Origin: an uncultured Pelagibacteraceae bacterium | GTDB lineage: Bacteria > Pseudomonadota > Alphaproteobacteria > Pelagibacterales > Pelagibacteraceae | Length of the DNA: 64,000 nt | Direction: 5' to 3' | Assembly: GCA_902594235.1 (NCBI GenBank) | Contig: CACJLJ010000002.1 | Location: 1-64,000 of the forward strand | Part shown: positions 55,416 to 64,000 of the stretch, in pieces | How the letters are laid out: each line of letters starts with the position of its first letter | How positions within the stretch are numbered: position 1 is the first letter of the stretch | The notes under the pieces: model-generated | Told to the model about the DNA's origin: nothing | The model's database searches: none | What the model saw: only the letters and a program-made list of their open reading frames with translations | Position numbers and translations under genes: made by a program

Positions 55416-57463
55416 GCTATATCATTTATAATATCCGCTCGATCATATAATTTTACCAATGTTTTAAATTTACTTATATCTTCTTTTTCATTTTCTATTC
55501 TTTTAATTTCTTTCTCAGCTAGAATAAAAAGATCATGATTATGTATTGGATCTGCTAATTTAAAACTTTTTATTCCACTTTGTTTAAAACCAAGTATATC
55601 TCCAAAACCTCTTAACTTCATATCTTCTTCAGAAATCTTAAATCCATCATTAGAATCTTTTAATATATTTATTCTTTTTTTTGCATTATCACTTAAGTTT
55701 GATTTAAACATTAATATACATGATGATTCTTTATTACCTCTTCCAACCCTGCCTCTAAGTTGATGTAATTGAGATAAACCAAATTTATTTGCATTTTCTA
55801 TTATTATTACATTTGCATTAGGAAAATCTATACCTACTTCGATGATAGTAGTTGAAACTAAAATCTTAAATTCATTTTTTAAAAATTTGTTTAAGATTTT
55901 CTCTTTTTCTTCAATAGTTGTTTTTCCATGAAGTAAATAAACCTGATTAGGGAATAATTTCTTTAAATATTCTGACTTTTTGATTGCTGATGCATGATCA
56001 ATTTTTTTAGACTCTTCTATTAATGGACATACCCAAAAAATTTGATTTCCAAGTTTAATTTCATTCTTTACAAACTTTATCACATCATCAATTTTATTTT
56101 CAATTTTACTATAAGTCTTAACAGGTTTTCGAAATTTTGGTTTTTCTCGTATTATTGAAAGATCCATATCTCCATATATAGTCATTGTCAAAGTACGTGG
56201 AATTGGTGTTGCAGTCATTAATAGAACGTCGCAATCTTTTCCAGCTTTATCAGATAATTTTTTTCTTTGATTAACTCCAAATTTATGTTGTTCATCAATT
56301 ATTATTAATCCTAGTCTATTGAATTCAATCTTTTTCTGAAATAAAGCATGAGTTCCAAAAATTATATCAATTTCTTTTTTTAATAATTTATCTGAAATTT
56401 TTTTTTTTTCTTTATACGTAGATTTTCCAGAGAGTAATTCTAACTTAATTTTTTCAGGAAATATTTTCTTTGCTAATAAAAAATGTTGTCTAGCTAGAAT
56501 TTCGGTAGGCGCCATAACAGCTACTTGAAAATTAGAATTAATGGTATTAAATGCAGAAATCAATGATACTATTGTTTTACCACTCCCAACATCGCCCTGA
56601 AGTAGTCTAAACATCTTATTATCAGAGCATAAGTCTTTATTAATCTCATTTAATGTTTTATTTTGATCATCAGTTAATAAAAAATCTAATTTAGATATTA
56701 TTTCATTTTGTTTTTTTGTATCAAATTTTTTTTTAATTTTCTTAATTCTTTTAATTTTTTTTCTTATTTCTGAATTTACTAGAAAAGTTGAAAAAATTTC
56801 ATCATAAGCAAGTCTTTGATAAAAATTTTCTTTAAATTTTCCAACATTGTCTGGTTCATGTAATTTCTTGATGGACTCATTCCAACCTATATGATTAAAT
56901 TTTTTCAATATATTCTCTGAATGCCATTCATCAATTTCAGGCAAATTTTGGATAATTTGTAATATGATCTTGTTGTAAACTTTTTCACTTATTCCTTCGG
57001 TTAATGAATAGGTGTTATGTTTTCGTTTTATTAAAGAAGAGTCTTCTGATATGTATTTAGGATTTGTTAGTTGGTATTTATTCCTAAAATATTTAATTTT
57101 ACCACTAATAGTAACTTCTTTGCCAATAGGTAATATCTTTTTGATATACCCTTCATAACTATTAAAAAAAACACAATCAATTTCGCCAGTATCATCTTCA
57201 CATAAAACTCGATTTGGCAAATTTCTTACTCTTGGAAAAAAATATTTTCGAGGAATTATAGTTATAGTTTGTACTTCATCTATTTTAAGATCATTAATTT
57301 TTGATGATAAACTCCGATCAGTATAGGATTTTGGTATTTTCCATAATAGATCAAAAATATTATTTATTTTTTTCTTTTTAAGCAAGTTTGCAGTTTTTAA
57401 ACCCACACCTTTTAGGGAACTTAGGTCAGATAATAAATATTCATAATTTCTTTTAATATCCAT
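55412..57463 (-). CDS. recG: ATP-dependent DNA helicase RecG
   Basis: RecG remodels stalled replication forks and Holliday junctions. The 683-residue protein has an N-terminal wedge/OB domain (about 1-220; LKGVGLKTANLLKKKKINNI split as LKGVGLKTANLLKK), then a superfamily 2 helicase core: LLQGDVGSGKTIV (motif I), IIDEQHKFGVNQR (DEQH box), LLMTATPIPRTL (III), VSTTIIEVGIDFPNA and QLHQLRGRVGRG (V, VI). It is convergent with the DUF502 gene and divergent from sdhE. Confidence 0.96.
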   Translation of the reverse strand: MDIKRNYEYLLSDLSSLKGVGLKTANLLKKKKINNIFDLLWKIPKSYTDRSLSSKINDLKIDEVQTITIIPRKYFFPRVRNLPNRVLCEDDTGEIDCVFFNSYEGYIKKILPIGKEVTISGKIKYFRNKYQLTNPKYISEDSSLIKRKHNTYSLTEGISEKVYNKIILQIIQNLPEIDEWHSENILKKFNHIGWNESIKKLHEPDNVGKFKENFYQRLAYDEIFSTFLVNSEIRKKIKRIKKIKKKFDTKKQNEIISKLDFLLTDDQNKTLNEINKDLCSDNKMFRLLQGDVGSGKTIVSLISAFNTINSNFQVAVMAPTEILARQHFLLAKKIFPEKIKLELLSGKSTYKEKKKISDKLLKKEIDIIFGTHALFQKKIEFNRLGLIIIDEQHKFGVNQRKKLSDKAGKDCDVLLMTATPIPRTLTMTIYGDMDLSIIREKPKFRKPVKTYSKIENKIDDVIKFVKNEIKLGNQIFWVCPLIEESKKIDHASAIKKSEYLKKLFPNQVYLLHGKTTIEEKEKILNKFLKNEFKILVSTTIIEVGIDFPNANVIIIENANKFGLSQLHQLRGRVGRGNKESSCILMFKSNLSDNAKKRINILKDSNDGFKISEEDMKLRGFGDILGFKQSGIKSFKLADPIHNHDLFILAEKEIKRIENEKEDISKFKTLVKLYDRADIINDIA

Positions 57464-57485
57464 AAACTAATATTATATTCCTATT

Positions 57486-57743
57486 ATGACTAGTGATATA
57501 GAACAAATAAAAAAAAAAATCATTTACAGATCAAATTATCGCGGTACAAAAGAAATGGATAAACTTTTAAGTGCTTTCACTAATAAATACTTAGATCAGT
57601 TGGATTATGAAGATTTAACCGAATTAATAAAACTCTTAGAAATAGATGACAACAATCTTTACAACTTTTATAATGGATTAAAAACCAACATAGAATTTGA
57701 AAATAATAAGATAAATAATTTATTTAAAAATTTTAAATATTAA
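57486..57743 (+). CDS. sdhE: Succinate dehydrogenase flavin assembly factor SdhE
   Basis: An 85-residue SdhE/Sdh5 family protein that promotes covalent attachment of FAD to SdhA. The hallmark IYRSNYRGTKEMDKLLSAF includes the conserved RGxxE. The five-helix size is normal. It is divergent from recG (22-base gap), which is the usual alphaproteobacterial context. Its stop lies one base before the tRNA-Ser on the opposite strand. Confidence 0.92.
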   Translation: MTSDIEQIKKKIIYRSNYRGTKEMDKLLSAFTNKYLDQLDYEDLTELIKLLEIDDNNLYNFYNGLKTNIEFENNKINNLFKNFKY

Positions 57744-57744
57744 A

Positions 57745-57834
57745 TGGCGGAGAGACTGGGATTCGAACCCAGGAAAGAGTTGCCCCTTTGCCGGTTTTCA
57801 AGACCGGTGCTTTCAACCGCTCAGCCATCTCTCC
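57745..57834 (-). tRNA. tRNA-Ser (anticodon TGA)
   Basis: A 90-base class II tRNA on the minus strand starting GGAGAGATGGCTGAGCGG, with acceptor GGAGAGA/TCTCTCC, anticodon stem CCGGT/ACCGG around CTTGAAA (anticodon TGA), a long variable arm, T-arm CTGGG TTCGAAT CCCAG, discriminator G and encoded CCA. It almost touches the convergent sdhE stop codon. Confidence 0.96.
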
Positions 57835-57918
57835 TTGTAGAAGCTTTTATAATTAAAAATATTTAATTCAACTATAAAATAGTCTAATTACTCATAATAT
57901 TTTATTCATTTAATAAAT

Positions 57919-58797
57919 ATGAAAAGTAATTTTAACAAAGGTTTGATTTTAACCTCTCTAGGTTCTTTTTGGTGGGGATTTATAGGCGTTATATATTTCG
58001 AGTCAGTATCTTTTATTGGTCATACAGAATTAGTTGTCCATAGATGTTTATGGACAGCTGTAATGTTAATTATAACCACTACGTTTTTAATGAAATGGAA
58101 ATTATTTATTAAAGAAATAAAAAATAAAAAAAAGATACTAGCTTTATTTTTATCGGGACTTTTAATTTTTATTAATTGGTCAATATGGATTTATGCAGTT
58201 GCCACTGATAGAATTATCGATGCTAGTTTCGGTTATTTTATAATGCCAATAATAAGTGTTCTATTGGGATATATTTTTTTTAAAGAAAAATTAAATCAAA
58301 AAAGAATTTTATCTATATCTTTAGTTACATTTTCTATAATCATATTAATCTTTTTTAATTTACAAAGCTTACCATGGGTTGGTTTAATAGTTGCTTTTAG
58401 CTGGGCTTTTTACAACCTTGTTAGAAAAAAAATAGATATCGATACTGATATTGGTCTTTTAATTGAAAGTTTATACATTCTGCCATTTGCATTAGTAGTA
58501 TTTTATTTAATTTCAAAAAATGGTTTGAATGATTTTAATTTATCTAATCCAGGGTTGAGTTTATTTCTAATACTTGCAGGACCAATGACTGTGATTCCTT
58601 TGTTTTTATATGTACGGGGTGTTGAATTGATTGGCTTAGGTCCAACGGGAATGATTTTCTATATTACACCTACATTACAGTTTATTTTAGGTTATTTTTA
58701 TTATAATGAGAATTTTTCATTAATTAAATTTGTAAGTTTTATTATCATTTGGATTGCTGTAATTATATATCTTAAGGATTTATATGAAAAAAATTAA
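57919..58797 (+). CDS. rarD: RarD-type EamA family transporter
   Basis: A 292-residue drug/metabolite transporter superfamily protein with ten membrane helices in two EamA repeats. The starts GLILTSLGSFWWGFIGVIYF and HTELVVHRCLWTA are typical of the RarD group, and VRGVELIGLGPTGMIFYITP fits the second repeat. RarD substrates are not firmly known (drug resistance, amino acids or metabolites have been suggested). It overlaps the mltB-like gene by 14 bases. Confidence 0.9.
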   Translation: MKSNFNKGLILTSLGSFWWGFIGVIYFESVSFIGHTELVVHRCLWTAVMLIITTTFLMKWKLFIKEIKNKKKILALFLSGLLIFINWSIWIYAVATDRIIDASFGYFIMPIISVLLGYIFFKEKLNQKRILSISLVTFSIIILIFFNLQSLPWVGLIVAFSWAFYNLVRKKIDIDTDIGLLIESLYILPFALVVFYLISKNGLNDFNLSNPGLSLFLILAGPMTVIPLFLYVRGVELIGLGPTGMIFYITPTLQFILGYFYYNENFSLIKFVSFIIIWIAVIIYLKDLYEKN

Positions 58798-59785
58798 TAT
58801 TTTTTGTTTAATATTTATTTGTTTAATTTCAAAAACTCTTGCTAATGATAATCTAGATTTTGATAAATGGAAAAAAAATTTCAGGTTAAAAGCATTATCT
58901 AATAACATATCCGAAAAAACTTTAGATGATGTAATGACTAGCCTCAAATATTTACCAAAAGTTATTGAATATGACCGATATCAACCTGAATTTTATGAAG
59001 ACACAAAAACTTATGTTTCAAAAAGAACCTCAGTTAAAAAAGTTAAAAAAGGATTAAGTTTTTACGATAATCAAAAAGAATTAATCGATAATGTTGAAAG
59101 AAAATTTGAGATTGAAAAAGAATTATTATTATCTTTAATGGGAATAGAAACAAATTATGGAACGTATGTTGGAAAAATGGATATTTTATCTTCTTTAGCA
59201 ACACTAAGCTATGATAAAAGAAGATCTGAATTTTTTACTAACGAACTTTTGATATTATTAAAATTAATTGATACAAATAAGATTGATCATAAAACACTTT
59301 ATGGTTCATGGGCAGGTGCATTTGGATTTTTTCAATTTATGCCATCTACGATTGATAATCATGCAATTGATTTTAACAATGATAACTATATTGATTTAAA
59401 AAATCCTCAAGATGCTTATGCATCAGCGGCAAATTATTTAAAAAAAATGGGCTGGAATAAAGAAGCACCATGTTTTTATAAAGTTAATCTTAATGACAAA
59501 CTTTCAAAAAAATATTTGAATGTTTCTGCAAAAAAAATTCATAATAAAAAGAAATTGAAATTTTTTAAAAAATATATTGATAAAAATGATCAGATTGATT
59601 TATTAGATGATAATTTAAATGCAGCTATAATAACACCAGATAAGGACATAGTTCCAGATGCAGAAACTCTTAATCCTGCATTTATAGTTTTTGATAACTA
59701 TGAAATTATATTAAGATGGAATAGATCCTTAAGATTTGCACTAGCTGTTTGTACACTTAAAGACAATATCAAAAATGAACTATAA
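58784..59785 (+). CDS. MltB-family lytic murein transglycosylase
   Basis: A 333-residue exported enzyme with a signal peptide (about 1-20, ending TLAN) that cleaves peptidoglycan glycan strands to anhydro-muropeptides. The SLT_2/MltB domain has LLSLMGIETNYGTYVGKMD with the catalytic Glu, GSWAGAFGFFQFMPSTI and DLKNPQDAYASAANYLKKMG. No lipobox Cys is seen, so it is probably soluble in the periplasm. It overlaps rarD by 14 bases and the rlpA-like gene by 11. Confidence 0.92.
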   Translation: MKKINIFCLIFICLISKTLANDNLDFDKWKKNFRLKALSNNISEKTLDDVMTSLKYLPKVIEYDRYQPEFYEDTKTYVSKRTSVKKVKKGLSFYDNQKELIDNVERKFEIEKELLLSLMGIETNYGTYVGKMDILSSLATLSYDKRRSEFFTNELLILLKLIDTNKIDHKTLYGSWAGAFGFFQFMPSTIDNHAIDFNNDNYIDLKNPQDAYASAANYLKKMGWNKEAPCFYKVNLNDKLSKKYLNVSAKKIHNKKKLKFFKKYIDKNDQIDLLDDNLNAAIITPDKDIVPDAETLNPAFIVFDNYEIILRWNRSLRFALAVCTLKDNIKNEL

Positions 59786-60527
59786 TTTTATATTAATAAT
59801 TTTTATCAGTTTTTTACTAAATAATTGTAGTGTTTCTAATCAACCAAAAAAAAGCAAAAATGAAATAATCACTTTTAATAAATACAAAAATTCTGGTTTT
59901 GCTTTAATTTATGATGAAGATAATAAAAGTATTAAAAAATTAGATGAAAGATCACTTAACATATATCATAAATCTCTTAAGCGAAAATCAATAGTTAAAA
60001 TTACAAATCCAAAAAATGGAAAATCTTTAATTGCTCAGGTAAAATCAAATAGAGTAAAATTTTCAAATTTTTATAATTCAGTTCTTTCATCAAGAATTGT
60101 TGAAACTTTAGAACTTGATATTTCTGAACCATTTATTGAAATTATTTTGCTCGAAAAAAACACTAGTTTTGTTGCAAAGAAATCAAAGACTTATGATGAA
60201 GAGAGAAATGTGGCTGAAAAAGCCCCTGTTGATGGTATCCAGATTAATGATTTGAATGAAAAAAATCCTAAAAAAGAAATAAAAAAAAAAGAAATTTTTT
60301 CTTATTCAATCAAAATTGCTGATTTTTATTATAAGGATACTGCTAAAATTATGATGGAAAGAATTATGAATGAAACTTCATTAAAAAATATCAAAATTAT
60401 TAAATTATCATTAACAAAATATAGGGTATTATTAGGTCCTTTTAATGATATAAAAACTTTAAAAAACTCATTTGAAAAAATGAACTCATTTAATTTTGAA
60501 AATTTGGAAATTTTAAAAGATGTTTAA
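59775..60527 (+). CDS. RlpA-like SPOR-domain lipoprotein with altered catalytic site
   Basis: A 250-residue probable lipoprotein (signal 1-17, Cys18 after LNN). Region about 40-120 resembles the RlpA double-psi beta-barrel: SGFALIYDED, IYHKSLKRKSIVKITNPKNG then KSLIAQVKSNRVKF. RlpA lytic transglycosylases have VNDRGPF with a catalytic Asp at the last segment; here it reads VKSNRVKF, so the Asp is missing though the His (YHKS) remains. A C-terminal SPOR domain (about 170-248, FSYSIKIADFYYKDTAKIM) should bind denuded septal peptidoglycan. Placement mltB-rlpA-dacC is usual for alphaproteobacteria. Confidence 0.75.
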   Translation: MNYNFILIIFISFLLNNCSVSNQPKKSKNEIITFNKYKNSGFALIYDEDNKSIKKLDERSLNIYHKSLKRKSIVKITNPKNGKSLIAQVKSNRVKFSNFYNSVLSSRIVETLELDISEPFIEIILLEKNTSFVAKKSKTYDEERNVAEKAPVDGIQINDLNEKNPKKEIKKKEIFSYSIKIADFYYKDTAKIMMERIMNETSLKNIKIIKLSLTKYRVLLGPFNDIKTLKNSFEKMNSFNFENLEILKDV

Positions 60528-61671
60528 AAGAATAATATTACTCTCAATAATAAATATTTTTTTTTGTAAAATTTCATTTGCAAATATTGAAATAAATGCA
60601 AGAACAGCAATTCTTCAAGATTTTCTATCCGGTGAAATTTTATACGAAAAAGATGCTGACAGATCTATTTATCCTGCTTCAATGACAAAGATTATGACAA
60701 GTATAATAGCTTTTGATCTTATCAAAACTGGAGATTTAACACTTGAGGAAAAATTTATAATCTCCGAAAAAGCCTGGAGATTATCTACTTCTGGTTATTC
60801 TTCGATGTTTGTTATGGTTGGTGATGAGGTTTCAGTTGAAAATTTATTAAAAGGGATAATTGTTGCATCAGGAAATGATGCATGTATTGCTTTAGCCGAA
60901 GGTATAGCCGGAACTGAAGAGGAATTTGCAATAATGATGACTTCTAAGGCAAAAGAAATTGGAATGACAAATACAAATTTTGCTAATTCATCGGGAATTA
61001 ATGACCCAGATAATTATTCAACTGTTAGAGACATTATGATTATGTCTAATTATTTAATTAAAGAATATCCTGAATACTATAAGTGGTTTGCAGAAAAAGA
61101 ATTTACATGGGATAGAACAGGCGGTGATCCAATTACTCAAGGTAATAGAAATCCACTTTTATATAAGAATATTGGCGCAGATGGAATTAAAACTGGTTAT
61201 TTAGCTGTTGAAAGATATTCCTTAGCATCATCGATTGAACGAAAAGGAAGAAGACTTATTGCTGTAGGAAGTGGTTTTGAGACTAAAAAATTAAGATCAA
61301 GAGAAAGTTCAAAATTATTAACTTATGGATTGACTAATTTTGACTTAGTAGAAATATCAAAATCAAATGAACCATTTCACGATGTTGATGTTTGGCTTGG
61401 AAAAGAAAATTCTGTTAAAGTATACACTAAAGAGAGTATTTATAAGATAATCAAAAAAGGCCAAAAAAGGTTATTAAAAATTAAAATTGAATATGATGGT
61501 CCTATTGAAGCTCCTATAGAAAAAAATCAAGTTTTAGCAAAATTAAAGATTATTTACAATCAAGATTTAATTGATACTTATGATCTTTTATCAATTAAAG
61601 AAGTAAAAAAAGTAAATATATTTTCTAGATTAATAAGATCTTTAAATTATTTAATCTGGGGCGATGTATAA
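60520..61671 (+). CDS. dacC: D-alanyl-D-alanine carboxypeptidase
   Basis: A 383-residue penicillin-binding protein 5/6 type enzyme that removes the terminal D-Ala of peptidoglycan stems. It has a signal peptide (about 1-21), Ser54 and Lys57 in YPASMTKIM, the SGN motif at 117-119 and KTG at 224-226, then a C-terminal beta domain and a final amphipathic helix (VNIFSRLIRSLNYLIWG) for membrane attachment. It overlaps the preceding gene by eight bases and tmk by eight. Confidence 0.95.
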   Translation: MFKRIILLSIINIFFCKISFANIEINARTAILQDFLSGEILYEKDADRSIYPASMTKIMTSIIAFDLIKTGDLTLEEKFIISEKAWRLSTSGYSSMFVMVGDEVSVENLLKGIIVASGNDACIALAEGIAGTEEEFAIMMTSKAKEIGMTNTNFANSSGINDPDNYSTVRDIMIMSNYLIKEYPEYYKWFAEKEFTWDRTGGDPITQGNRNPLLYKNIGADGIKTGYLAVERYSLASSIERKGRRLIAVGSGFETKKLRSRESSKLLTYGLTNFDLVEISKSNEPFHDVDVWLGKENSVKVYTKESIYKIIKKGQKRLLKIKIEYDGPIEAPIEKNQVLAKLKIIYNQDLIDTYDLLSIKEVKKVNIFSRLIRSLNYLIWGDV

Positions 61672-62278
61672 AAAGCCGGTAATTGTTTTCGAGGGAATTG
61701 AATGCAGTGGTAAGTCTTATCATATTAATAATGTCTCAAAATATTTAAAAAAGAAACGTATTTCGTTCATAAGAATAAGGGAACCTGGTGGTTCACTAAA
61801 TTCTGAAAAAATAAGAAAATTGATTTTAAGTAAAAAATCTAACTTTGAAGTTAAAACAGACTTATTACTTTATTTAGCCGCCAGAAATGAAAATATCAAA
61901 TTTTTAAGGAAATTTTATAAAAAAAAAATTATTCTAATTGATAGGTTTGTGGACTCTACTATTGCATATCAACATTATGGTTTTGGTATCAGTCATAAAA
62001 TCATTGATTATCTTAATAAATTTATACTAAAGGATTTTGATATTAATTTTACTTTTCTAAATATTGTGAACTCTAAAAATATGAAAAAAAGACTTAAACA
62101 AAGAAAAAAGTTAAATAGATATGATAAATTTCAATTAGGATTTTATAAAAAAATTCAGAATGGATTTTTAAAAATTTCTAAAAAGAAACTACATAAATAT
62201 ATGATTATTGACTCAAATAAAGATATCCATGAAAATAAAGAAATTATTATTAACCAAATACAAAAACTAATTAAATGA
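61664..62278 (+). CDS. tmk: Thymidylate kinase
   Basis: Tmk phosphorylates dTMP to dTDP. The 204-residue enzyme has the P-loop FEGIECSGKSYH (about 9-20), the DRx/REPGG motif IREPGGSLNSE, DRFVDSTIAYQ and a LID region with RKKLNRYDKF. The P-loop reads GIECSGKS instead of the common GxDGxGKS, and the protein is Lys-rich. It overlaps dacC by eight bases and holB by four, a conserved order dacC-tmk-holB-metG. Confidence 0.94.
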   Translation: MYKKPVIVFEGIECSGKSYHINNVSKYLKKKRISFIRIREPGGSLNSEKIRKLILSKKSNFEVKTDLLLYLAARNENIKFLRKFYKKKIILIDRFVDSTIAYQHYGFGISHKIIDYLNKFILKDFDINFTFLNIVNSKNMKKRLKQRKKLNRYDKFQLGFYKKIQNGFLKISKKKLHKYMIIDSNKDIHENKEIIINQIQKLIK

Positions 62279-63195
62279 TCATTGACACTTATCACCAAGC
62301 AAAATTATATAGTTTTGCGGATCAATTTAAGAATTTAATTCATTTATACAACAATGGAAAGCTACCTAATAAAATTCTTTTATCAGGACAAAAGGGAATT
62401 GGTAAATCAACTTTTGCTTATCATCTTGTTAATTACATTTTATCTAAAGATGAGGACTTTTCTTACAACTTGTCAGATTTTTTGATAAATAAAGAAAGCA
62501 AAACATATAAATTAATTTATAATGGCTCTAATCCAAACTTTAAGTTAATTGATATAGACTCTGATAAGAAATTTATAAATATTGATCAAATAAGAGATTT
62601 AATTAAAGATCTTGAAAAGTTCTCATTCAATTTAAAACCAAGGTTTATTTTAGTTGATAATATAGAAAATTTGAATCTAAATTCAGTAAATGCATTTTTG
62701 AAAATATTAGAAGAGCCTCCAAATAATACTTATTTTATACTTATCCACAGTAATAAAAAAATTTTATCAACCCTAAAATCCAGATGTTTGAATTTTAGAA
62801 TGTTTTTATCAAATCAGGAATCTATTGAAATAACTAATCAAATATTAGGATTAAATATTTATGATTTGATTAGTAAGGATTTATTAAACTATTATGACAC
62901 ACCGGGTAAAATATTAAGTCTTTTAGATTTTTCGCAAAAACATAAAATTGATTTAAAGAATTTAGATTTAAAAAGATTTCTAATTTTAATTATAGATGAA
63001 TCTTTATATAAAAAAGAAAATAAAATTAAAGATATACTTTATGAATTTTCAGAAATTTTTTTATTAAAAAATATAAAACCAAAATACTCTTACATAGTAG
63101 ATTATTTTCTTAAAAAAATTGAAAATACAAAAAAATTTAATTTAGATGATGAGTCTTTATTTCTTGAGCTTAAAAAAAAGGTTTTGAATGGATAA
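62275..63195 (+). CDS. holB: DNA polymerase III delta-prime subunit
   Basis: A 306-residue clamp-loader subunit with an AAA+ domain: SGQKGIGKSTFAYHLVNYIL (P-loop), RPRF-like LKPRFILVDNIENLNLNSVN, FLKILEEPPNNTYFILI and KSRCLNFRM (SRC motif). The Cys-based zinc module usual for many delta-prime proteins is not present. The call is supported by tmk upstream and metG downstream. It overlaps tmk by four bases and metG by eight. Confidence 0.92.
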   Translation: MIIDTYHQAKLYSFADQFKNLIHLYNNGKLPNKILLSGQKGIGKSTFAYHLVNYILSKDEDFSYNLSDFLINKESKTYKLIYNGSNPNFKLIDIDSDKKFINIDQIRDLIKDLEKFSFNLKPRFILVDNIENLNLNSVNAFLKILEEPPNNTYFILIHSNKKILSTLKSRCLNFRMFLSNQESIEITNQILGLNIYDLISKDLLNYYDTPGKILSLLDFSQKHKIDLKNLDLKRFLILIIDESLYKKENKIKDILYEFSEIFLLKNIKPKYSYIVDYFLKKIENTKKFNLDDESLFLELKKKVLNG

Positions 63196-64000
63196 AAACT
63201 TTTATATCACAACTCCTATATATTATCCTTCTGCCAAACCTCATATGGGTCATGCTTATTCGAGTATTATTGCTGATTTTTTTGCAAGATTTAAAAGAAT
63301 TGATGGATTTAATGTACATTTTTTAACTGGAACTGACGAACACGGGCTAAAAATACAACGTGCTGCAGAAAAAAGTAATATTGATACTTTAAAATTCTGT
63401 GACGAAATTAGTCAAACTTTTAGAGATCTCTCAAAAATTTTGAATTTGACAAATACCGATTTTATTAGAACAACTGAAAAAAGACACAAAGAATCTGTTC
63501 AGTATTTGTGGAAAGAATTAGAAAAAAGTGGAGATATTTATTTATCAAAATATTCTGGTTGGTATTCAGTTTCAGACGAGGCTTTTTATAATAAAGATGA
63601 AATTGAGGAAAAAAATGGAGTTAAATTTTCAATAATTTCAAAATCACAAGTTGAATGGATGGATGAAGAGTCTTTTTTTTTTAAATTATCAAAATGGGAA
63701 AAGCCATTATTAAAATTTTATGAAGACAATCCAAATTTTATTCAACCTGAGAACAGAAGAAATGAAGTAATAAGTTTTGTTAAAGGGGGTTTAAAAGATT
63801 TGTCAATAAGTAGAAAAAGTTTTTCATGGGGGATAAAAGTTCCAAATAGTGATAACCATGTAATATATGTTTGGTTAGATGCTTTGACTAATTATATAAG
63901 TGCACTTAATTATCCAAATTTAGATGATGGATTATTTAAAAAATTTTGGCCAGCATCGATACATTTGATTGGTAAGGATATTTTAAGATTCCATGCGGTT
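63188..64000 (+). CDS. metG: Methionyl-tRNA synthetase (cut by window edge)
   Basis: The frame from the ATG at 63188 runs to the window edge for 271 codons. It begins MDKNFYITTPIYYPSAKPHM followed by GHAYSSIIADFFAR, which contains the class Ia HIGH-type motif, then FLTGTDEHGLKIQ and the connective-peptide region GWYSVSDEAFYNKDE. This region has no Cys pair, so it belongs to the zinc-free group of MetRS. The KMSKS motif lies beyond the window. It overlaps holB by eight bases. Confidence 0.96.
   Translation, partial: MDKNFYITTPIYYPSAKPHMGHAYSSIIADFFARFKRIDGFNVHFLTGTDEHGLKIQRAAEKSNIDTLKFCDEISQTFRDLSKILNLTNTDFIRTTEKRHKESVQYLWKELEKSGDIYLSKYSGWYSVSDEAFYNKDEIEEKNGVKFSIISKSQVEWMDEESFFFKLSKWEKPLLKFYEDNPNFIQPENRRNEVISFVKGGLKDLSISRKSFSWGIKVPNSDNHVIYVWLDALTNYISALNYPNLDDGLFKKFWPASIHLIGKDILRFHAV

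Overview
This window is very AT-rich and densely packed, with most neighbouring genes overlapping by 1 to 11 bases. Gene order, protein sequences and tRNAs point to the SAR11 clade (Candidatus Pelagibacter or a close relative), a genome-streamlined marine alphaproteobacterium. No phage, transposon, insertion sequence, CRISPR array or defence cassette was seen. The window is chromosomal core with small regulatory details.

Layout. 1-1807 (minus): trpE (cut by the window edge) and a shortened PpiD-like chaperone. 1864-8308 (plus): tpiA, secG, pyrG, kdsA, eno, ftsB, lipA and a Coq10/RatA-like gene, the usual alphaproteobacterial chain but without the pyruvate dehydrogenase genes that often lie between ftsB and lipA. 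8285-10348 (minus): a CinA C-terminal protein, pgpA and ispDF. 10375-16314 (plus): ntrY, ntrX, trkA, trkH, without ntrBC. 16345-21587: tRNA-Arg, a complete general amino-acid ABC transporter aapJQMP with a leader hairpin and an internal terminator, and a small XRE regulator. 21592-27447: tRNA-Asn, tRNA-Cys, valS, ilvD, manC. 27471-31947: a PiT-like permease with a structured leader, then a zinc island (small membrane protein, zur, znuB, znuC, divergent znuA) controlled from two palindromic boxes.

31990-44900: an Ldh2-family oxidoreductase, xthA, erpA, dgt, argS, a small membrane protein where relatives carry a SPOR gene, nagZ, scpA, scpB, tatABC, serS, yajC, secD, secF. 44897-48401 (minus): a PuuD-like membrane protein and uvrA. 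48492-53697 (plus): ssb, gyrA, coaD, a cyclophilin and tgt. 53777-57834: tRNA-Lys, a Tat-type M48 lipoprotein, a 25-codon candidate membrane peptide, a DUF502 protein, recG, sdhE, tRNA-Ser. 57919-64000 (plus): rarD, mltB-like, rlpA-like, dacC, tmk, holB, metG (cut by the window edge).

How the genes work together. The window holds a large part of the envelope and export machinery (SecG, SecDF-YajC, TatABC, a Tat-type lipoprotein, murein enzymes), high-affinity uptake of amino acids and zinc, potassium uptake, five aminoacyl-tRNA synthetases and five tRNAs, and chromosome maintenance (gyrA, ssb, uvrA, recG, xthA, scpAB, holB, tmk).

The strongest unusual points are within ordinary genes. Tgt has lost three of four expected zinc ligands. 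NtrX lacks GAFTGA and has Gln in place of the Walker B Glu. The RlpA-like protein lacks the expected catalytic Asp motif. The permease at 27471-28436 has a leader that could hide its ribosome-binding site. I did not find a clearly new multi-gene system.
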